This document shows positions 27,401 through 36,400 of a stretch of DNA of 44,277 nucleotides, one piece after another; positions within the stretch are counted from its first letter, which is position 1; the number at the start of each line of letters is the position of its first letter. The notes beneath the pieces were generated by a model that had not been told where the DNA came from, did no database searches, and was given only the letters and a program-made list of their open reading frames with translations. A program made the position numbers and the translations under genes. This stretch comes from Spirochaetaceae bacterium (lineage in GTDB: Bacteria; Spirochaetota; Spirochaetia; WRBN01): NCBI GenBank assembly GCA_020024055.1, contig JAHHUI010000002.1, positions 1 through 44,277 of the forward strand, given 5' to 3'.

Positions 27401-30400
27401 TCGCTTCGCCTGGCGAATGAGATGCAGGAGAAAGCCGATGGCGTGCAGATTGACTGGAATGCCGCCATTGCGGAAATAGATGAGAAATGGCGTACTCAGC
27501 TGGGTGATTTAGAGCATAGATCGGATACCTTTGCACGCGAGCTGCAGGATAAGGCCGAAGAGCTGCGTGAAGTGGTGCAAAATCGGGCTGAAGAGCTGGA
27601 GACCAGCTGGCAAAGCGCAAGCAGGGATATGGATGAGCGGGCCCGGAATGAAATCACACGCCTGGAGCAGCAGGTGCGCAGTCATGTGGCCGAGATAGAC
27701 AAGATGGGCGAGACTTATCGGGAAAATATTGCCCTGAAATTTGAGAATTTCGATAAAGAAATTCAATCGCGCATCACCGGTATTTCTTTCAATATTGATG
27801 AACATGAGCAGCACTGGAAAGAAATTGAGCATGAATTGACCGAAAAAATTGGCACGCAGCAGGCGCAGCTGTCGAATATGATGGATCAATGGCATGAAAA
27901 TCTGCATGGATTCCAGGACGAAAGCCGCCGCGCTCTTCAAGAAGAGCGGCAGGCTTTGGAAGAGCGCATTGCAGAAGCAAAAGATGAACTTTCAAATACG
28001 ATGCAGCAGCTTTTTGAGCAGGGCAAAGGCCAGGTTGATCAAATTGCTTCAGACTGGCAAGGCCACATGGCTCGCCTACAGGACCAGATGAATCAACATG
28101 TGGAAGCGGCTAAAAATATGGGATACAGCTGTGAAGCCACAATGCAGGATCAATTAAATGCTATCTCTCAAAATGTGCAGCAGCAAATTACACAAATTAT
28201 GGCTGATTTAGAGAATAAGCAGATGCACTGGAAAGATGCCGGCGACCTTATCAGCCAGCAGGTGGAAGAACAGAAAGATTTCTTGAATCAGAATCTCATC
28301 GCCTGGCAGGAGAGGTTGCATAGCTTTGATCGCGACAGTCAGAGTTTTGTTGAGGATCAAAAGAGAGCTATTGCCGATGCGATGCAAGGCATCAGGAATA
28401 ATCTTGAACAGGATTTAAATCAGGCGAAAGAAGACAATCATCTGCGCATGGGTAATTTAGAACAGCGCTGGCAGGAAGATTTGGAAAGTCTGAATCAACA
28501 GGTGCAGAATCATCTTCTGGCAACAGAGAAGCTGGGCCTGGCCTATGGCCAGGATGTGCGCAAAATATTTTCCGAGATGAAATTAGAGGCTGAGCGTGAT
28601 TTGTCCGACGTGGTGGCCCAGGTGGCCGCCCACAGGGAAAAATGGAATGACTTAGAGCATGATATTAATGAAAAGCTGCAATTGCAGAATCGCCTGATAG
28701 AAGACAGCGTGCGCCAGTGGCAAGAGCATTTGAACCTGGAGATTCAAGATAAAAGTGCCTCTTTGCAGCAAGAACAGCAGGCTATTACCCGGCGTATTGG
28801 GCAGATGCACGATGAATTGAGTGATGAAATTGAGAAATTGGGCCAACACAGCCAAGATCAGCGTGCCTCGCTGGAGCAGCGCTGGCAGCAGGAGCTCTCT
28901 GCCCTGGAGAAAGAGGTTGGGGGGCATATTGCCAATACGCGCCAGATGGGCCATGAGTATCAGGCCGCGATTAATCAGCAATTTGATGAGATTAACCTAG
29001 AGGCTCAAAAGCAGATCTTGGGCATTGAAGAGCGCCTGAATCAGCAGAATATGCAATGGCAGGAATTAGAGCAGACTTTGAATGAACGCGCCGCTGAATA
29101 TAACAGCGAAATGCAGGAAAAGCTGAATCGCCTGCATGATGAGATTCAGGCAACAGTCATTCAGAATCAAGAGGTTCTGGACAATGAAAAACTTAATTTC
29201 ACACAGCAGATTGATCAACTGAACAGGGATATTAAATATTCTTTAGAGGTTGCTGCACAAGAGCTGCATCAGCATATTGATCAGGCTTCTGACGGCTGGA
29301 AGAGTGAGCTCAAGCATTTGTCTAATGAAGTGGCGAATCATGTGCATAATCTGCAGGGATTGGGCGAGCAATATCAGGGCTCTGTGAATGAAAAATTTAA
29401 TTTGCTAGACAATCAGATTAAGGCACATAGTGATAATTTGGCTGGACAGTTGGAGAAGCAGAGCCAGCAATGGAATCAGTCTTTGGAAATCTGGCAGCAG
29501 AAAGTGGGCGCCGTGGAGATGCGAGTGGAAACTTATGCTGATGAGCGAAAACGAGAGCTGACGGCGCAATTTGATGACTGGCAGCAGCAGCAGATGTCTA
29601 AGATTCAGGATCAGGAAAAATATCTTTCTGAGACGAATAATCATTGGCAAGAGGAATTGGGCAAATTCCACAGCCGCATGCTGGTGGAGCTGACAGGCAT
29701 GCAGGAAGGAATTCTTGCGCAATATGATGAATTTAAAAAGGGCCTTGGCACAGACTTAGCGGGTCATGAAGAGAAAATTAGGGGCCTAAGCCGTCTTCAG
29801 GCTGATCAGGTTCAGTCTTGGGAAGAGAATATCAAGACGCTTTCGGGGCAATTTGAGCAAAACCTGGCCGAGGTGCGCGACCATGTGGCGCGTAAGATGG
29901 CTGAAGATCGCGCAAAATGGGATGATTTATTCTCTGAAAATACAGCCGCCGGCAATAGGAGGCTGGATGAACTGAATACGCAGATTGAAGATTTGTGCAA
30001 TCAAATGTCTGTAGAGATCAATGAGAAGCTGAATGAGATACGCCGACAGCAGCAGGATGCCGTGCGCGAATGGAGCAGCGGCCATGCGGGCCTGGAAGAG
30101 GTGTATCAGGAGCATCATCAGCAGATACAAGATCGCATGCAGGTGATACAAAGCCTTATTGATGAAAAAATGGAGATGTTCAGTGAAGAGCTGGGAAGAC
30201 GATTTGCCGCGGTGTCTCAGGGTGTGGATGAAAGCCTGGCCCAGGTGAATGTGCGCTCTGAACTCATTGAAGCTGCCTGGCAGCAGCATTATGAACAGCA
30301 TACAAGGGATTTTTCCCAGCGTTTGAACGAGCGCGAAACAGAGATTAACGGCACCCTTGAAGAATGGCGGCAAAGATTGGATCACCTGAAACAGGAAGTG

Positions 30401-33400
30401 GATTCTCGTCTGGGCGAGGCCACACGCCTGGCAGATGAGATTTCTGGGCGCTGGAAAGACGGCTTTGAAGAGCTGCAGGAAATGATGGAAGAAAAGGCGC
30501 ATAGCAGCAAACAGCAGCTGGAGAATGCAGAAGCCGGCTGGCAGCAGCAGATTAGCGAAGTGCAGCGTCTGATTACCGAAAGACTGGAAGGTTCTCGCGC
30601 CTGGGCAGAAAATCTGGAAAAGGGCTGGCAGCAGCGCTATGACGAGACTGAGCGGGATTTGCGCGAACGCACACAGCAGATTAATAATATTGTGCATCAG
30701 ATTGAAGCTTCCTGGCAGTCTCGCTATAGTGAATTTGCAGATAAATTCAAAGAAAAGTCTGAAGAAATGGACCATCTGCTTTCATTGCGCAGCCAAGAAC
30801 TTAGAGATAAAGTCTCTAATTGGGAAGAAATTTATCGCACACATCGGGCCCAAGCAGACCATATGGCAGAGGAGCTTTCCACAGCCTGGCAGGTGCGTTT
30901 TGAACAGCTGAATACAGATATCCTTGCACGAGAGAAAGATGTGGAAGAGGCTGTGAATAAAGTTGAGCAGCATTGGCGCATGAATTATGATCGCCTGGAA
31001 GAAAATCTGCAGAATAATGTCACTGCTGCGGTGGCCAAGATAGAAGATCTGATTACTGGCCTGGGCAGCAAAGAAGATGTATGGCAGGATGCCTTCGGCC
31101 GCAAATGCCAGGAAATTGAAGAAAGAAATCAGGCTCTTTTAGAGGAAAGCGAGGAACAGTTTGCTCAATCGCGTGATGCCTATCAGGCCCAGATGGCCCT
31201 GGTGCAGCAGCAGGTGGAAGAGATCAAAGAGCATTGGCGAAATAATTATGATGGCCTCTCAGAGAAGCTTTCTGAGCATATTAAGCTTATAGATCAGGAA
31301 ACGCAAAGTATTGATGAAAGCTGGCAGAAAGAAGTGGACAATCTGCGCCAGTTGGCATTGAAAAAACAGGAAGAAAGCAAAGATTTCATTGATGAATTAG
31401 AGCAAACATGGCGTCGGCGTTTCAAGAATTTCAACCAAGGACTGGAAAGCTGGCTTCGTGGCAATGATGAGCGTGTGGAACAGCGTCTGCGTGAGTTACA
31501 GGCTCAATGGGAAGAGCGCCTGGTTGAAATAAGCAAGATGGAAGATGTGCGCCGTGATGAGCTGAATCAATACAGCGAGAGACTGGTGCACTCTTGGCGC
31601 GTGAAAACAGAAGAATTGACAGAAGTTCTCAATAGTTACATTAAGACATCGCACGGCAATATTGAAGAAGAGATTCGCCAAGCCAAGGAAGAATGGCAAC
31701 AAAGTCTGGATGTTGCCGGAGAAGAAATTGAACGCAGAGTGCAAGATGTGGCCGCCCAAACGCGCAGCATCGAAGATCGCTGGCATCAGGCTGTGGATGA
31801 GCTGGATCAGGCCATGCGTATTCAGAATGAACAGTTTAATCAAAGAAGAAATGATTTTGAAGGGCAGTTAGAACAGCAGATGCTGCAGCTGGAAAGTCTG
31901 CAACAGGGCATTGTTGATAAGTCTAGGCTGGAAGTTGAAAATATTGAGTCCATTTGGGGAAATAATTACAATGAACTGCGCCAGAGAGTGCAGGAACAGA
32001 TTGAAGAGTTGGAGCAGCTGCAGAGCGGCATTGTAGAGAAGTCTCAGCAGGAAGTGGATAAAGTTCAGGCTGTGTGGGAAAATAATTATCGCGATCTCAG
32101 CCAACAGGTGCAGGAACAGCTGGCTCAGCTGAGTCAGCTGCAGGAAGGGATTGTAGAAAAATCCCGACAGGAAGTGGGCAATATTCAGGCTATTTGGGAA
32201 AATAATTATCAGGATTTACAGGATCGGGTTCAGCAGCAGATTAATGAATTAGAGCAGCTGCGGCAGGGCATTGTGGAAAAATCTCAGCAGGAAGTTGAAA
32301 ATATCCAAGGCATCTGGGAAAGCAATTATCAAGACCTCGGCAGTCGTATAGAGCAGGATTTGAATCAATTGAGAGAGCTGCAGCAAGAAATCCTTGATGC
32401 GTCGCGTGATAAAGCAGAAAATATTCAATCTGAGTGGGAAGGAAACTATCAAAGCCTGGATACTCAAATGCGTCAGGAATTGGCCCAATTAAAAGAGTTA
32501 CAGCAAAATATTGCAGATCAGTCACGCATAGAGATGCAGCATATTCAGTCTGGATGGGAAGATAATTATAAAAACCTGAATGATCAATTTGCCATTCATG
32601 TGAAAACAGTAGAGCAATATGCCACTGAAGTCGAGAGCGGATGGCGCAATCGTATGAGTGATTTGAATACTCAAATTGAGGATTATAATCAAGAGTTGCA
32701 GAACAGACTGCAAAGTTTAGATCAAGATAAAATAATGATTGACGAGCGACTTAAGAGCTTGGAAAGCAGTATCAATCATCACTTTGTCGATCAGCAGCGC
32801 AGCCTGGAAGAATTGGTGTCAGAGCGTATTGCTTCTTTAGCCCAGCAGACACGTGATGACTGGGAAAGTCGTCTCAATGATGTAAAGAAGAATTTTGCTC
32901 AGCGTGTGGAAGATTTGGAAAAATATGCGGCCAATATTGAAGAGACAGAAGAAAGTCTCTCTGTAGAGAAGTCTCATTTTATCAATCGCCTGCAAGAGAT
33001 GATGAAAGAAGTAGACAATATTTTCTATGAGAGCAAGGCCTGGATAGAGCAAAATACAGAAGATATGCAAAGCCGATTTAATCGCAGCGAAGAAAGCTGG
33101 CAAGCACAGCTGGGCGGATTTATTGATCGTATTAATGAGCAGCTGAATCATTTGGATGAAGCGCAGAATGAATTGATGACACGCCTGGGCCAGCTGGAAA
33201 GCAGTTCAGATTCTCATGTGCAACGTTTGCGTGATTCATGGGAAACATTCACACAGCAGATGGAAAAAGATAAGGAAATCTTTACCAAGCAGATGAATAA
33301 AGAAATGACGGATTTCGGTGAGAATATCAAAGCCGTACAGAATCATTTTGCCTCATATCAGCAGGAATTAGATGCCAACTGGGGTAAATATGTTGCTGCA

Positions 33401-36400
33401 TTTGAAGAGAAGAATCACGCAATTTTGACAGCCCAAAAAAGTCTGGCTGAGCAAGGCAGGGAAAATTTACAGGCTGTCTTGCATAATACAGAAGAAAATC
33501 TGCAAAATATTTTGAGCGATGCTCAGCAGAATCTGATGCAGATGAAAGACAATTATGAAAACAGATTTGCACAGACTACAACTGACTTTGAAGCTAAGCT
33601 GAATGAATTTGAACAAATGCACGACGCGCGTTTTTCGCATTTGGAAGATTTGTATAATGCCAGTATGACAAAGGTCCAGAATCTGAGCAACGAGGTGGAA
33701 GAATATACACAAAGCCAGAGAGACTATTTAGACCAGCAGGAAGAAACGCTGAAAGAAGAATGGCAGTCTTTGCTCAATAATTTGAGTGAACAGCAGCAGC
33801 TTTTTGAAGAGAAATGGTATAAGCAGATTACCGACTGGAAAGAAAAAGAATTCAATCTCAGTGAATTGCAAGAAACCCTTGCTGCCGAAAATCGCAAACG
33901 TGTTCAGCAGATGATTGACCAGGTGGAACAGCGGGTGGGCCATCTGCGCAAAGATTATGAAGCTCGATTCCTTCAGCAACTTCAGGATAATCGAGCTGAC
34001 CTGGAACACGCCGCATTGAACCTGGAAGAAGACGGTAAACGTATTAAAGCTGTTTATGAAGAGGCATTGCGAAAAGTGGACCAGATTGCCCGGATGATGG
34101 ATATGCAGCTGCACGAACGACAGAATGATGTGCAGCAGAAACAGGATAATATCCTCTCCGAATGGAATGAATTTCTAAATGATTTAAGCCGGCAGAAAGA
34201 TGATCTGCAACAGGCCTGGCAGCAGCGCATGGCTGACTTGCAGTCTAAGGAAGATGAATTGGCATCTTTGCAGGAAAGCCTGAATCAAGACAGCCGAGAA
34301 AAAGTGGAATTGGCTCTGGCGCAGATTGCCGGGAAGCTGGAAAATATGCAGGCAGAATATGAGGAAAATTTCAATGAGCATCTGCGCAGCAGCTATCAGC
34401 AGCTGACTGCTTCAAAAGAGAAACAGGATGCGCATCTGCGCGAAATGCGTGATTTGCAGCATGCAAGCATGGAAGAGCTGACTGCCCTAAACCGTGAAGT
34501 GGAAGAGCAGTTGAGCGAGAATAAACAGATTTTTGAAAAACAGATAGAGCAGCGTCGCCAGGAATGGCAAGACTTATTAGAACAGCTCACCTCGCGCCAG
34601 AGGGATGTAGAGGCATCGTGGCAAAATCAGATTAATCTCTGGAATGAGAAAGAGGCCGATTTCCAACGCATTCAAAATGAATTGATTGCAAAGAATGATC
34701 AAGAAATGCAAGAGCTTTTCCATCGTATTGAAGGTCAGCTTTCACAGTTTAACTCATCCTATCAAAGCTGGCATGATAAACTGGAGGCAGTTGGGCAAGA
34801 GGGTGAAGAGCATCTGAGCGCGACGATGGGTGAAATTACCAAAAACCTGAAGCAGAAAGAACAAGATTATATTGACTTCTTTGACAAGCGAAATCAAGAA
34901 CTTTTCCACGGACAGGATAGCCAGTTTGAGAAAGAAAAACGAATGCTGGAAGAAATGTTTGAGGAGAAGAAAGAATATATCCGGCGGCAATGGGAAGATG
35001 TCCAGGCCGGCATGAAGGATGAGAGGGAAAAATATTTTGCGAAGTGGAATGAGGAGCTTTCGCAGGTTGAGGAGAAACATAGTATGCTGGTGGGCAGGCT
35101 GGAGGAGAGGCAGGCCTCCAGCATTGCCCAGCTGCGCGAGGCGACAGATTCTTTACAGGGTGAAATTAACAATTTCCTGGATAATGCGCGCCTGGAGATT
35201 AACCGCAGCATGGATGGCGCCAACAGAATCTTGGCTCAGTTTGATGATGACCTAAAACTGAAAGAGAAGGGCTATTTCCAGGAATTGGAACAGCAATTCC
35301 AGAAGATTGGTCAATATCGTGAGCGCCTGGAAGAGCATCTACAGGCAGAGAAAGATCTGCTTCAGGCAAGATTTGCCGCCAGACTGGAAGAGGTGGATGA
35401 AGGCTGGCAGCAGTTCAATCATCAGCTGAATGAAAAACAGAATCGTTTTGACGAGGGTATTTTAGAACGCATGCGCCAAGCTGATGCACAGCTGGCCACA
35501 TTGGAAGAGCGCCTGGCGTTGAAAGAAGATAAATTCGAAGAGAATTTCAGCAAGAAACTTTCTGAGTCTATGGACAAACTGCGTGAAATGGAAGCTGATT
35601 TTGCCCTGCGCCAGCAACAGTTTGAAGACACATTGGCCGCGCGATTGAATGAAGCGAGCGATAGCCTGAAAGACCTGGAGAAGACATTTGAAGAAAAACG
35701 AGAACAGTTCTCTAATATGCTGTCTTTACGCCTAGATCAGGCTAATGATCAGGTGGATAATCTGGCTTTATCCTTTGAAAAGCGCTATGAGGCTTTCGAG
35801 CTGGAATTTGACAAGCGCATGGACAAGGCCATGGATGATGTGCATGCCCTGGAGAAAGAGCTGACACAAGGCAGTCAGAGCTTGATCAAGGATACGGAAA
35901 ATCGTCTTTCAGATGCACAAACAATGCTGAATCAGCTGATTACAGACCTGGAGATTCGTCAGAAAGAAACCTATACAGAACTCAGACAAAACATTGAAAG
36001 CGCAGATGATCGTATTAAAGAACATATGAATTATCTGGGTGTCGACTTTAAAGAGCTGGAAAAAGAATTGGCCAGTCGGCGTGAAACCATTGATAAGCAT
36101 TTCTCTTTGCAGCATGATATGATTAAAGATCGTTTTGATGATGTGCAGGAACAGATTGATGCCAAGATTCGCCAGCTTCTGGATCAGCAGAAAGTATTGC
36201 AGGACAATGTGGATGTCTTTAAAGAAGAAATTGATCAGCATTTACGCAAGCATAGCCAGGAGATTTCCTCATCATTTGATGAGCAGATGAAGCAAACAGA
36301 AGAAGGGATTTCCCAGCTGATTTTCAATCAGACGCGCGAGACAGAGCAGCGCCTGGAAAACCTGGCCCAGGTGGTAGCCGAAGCAGAGCGCCAGGTAGAC

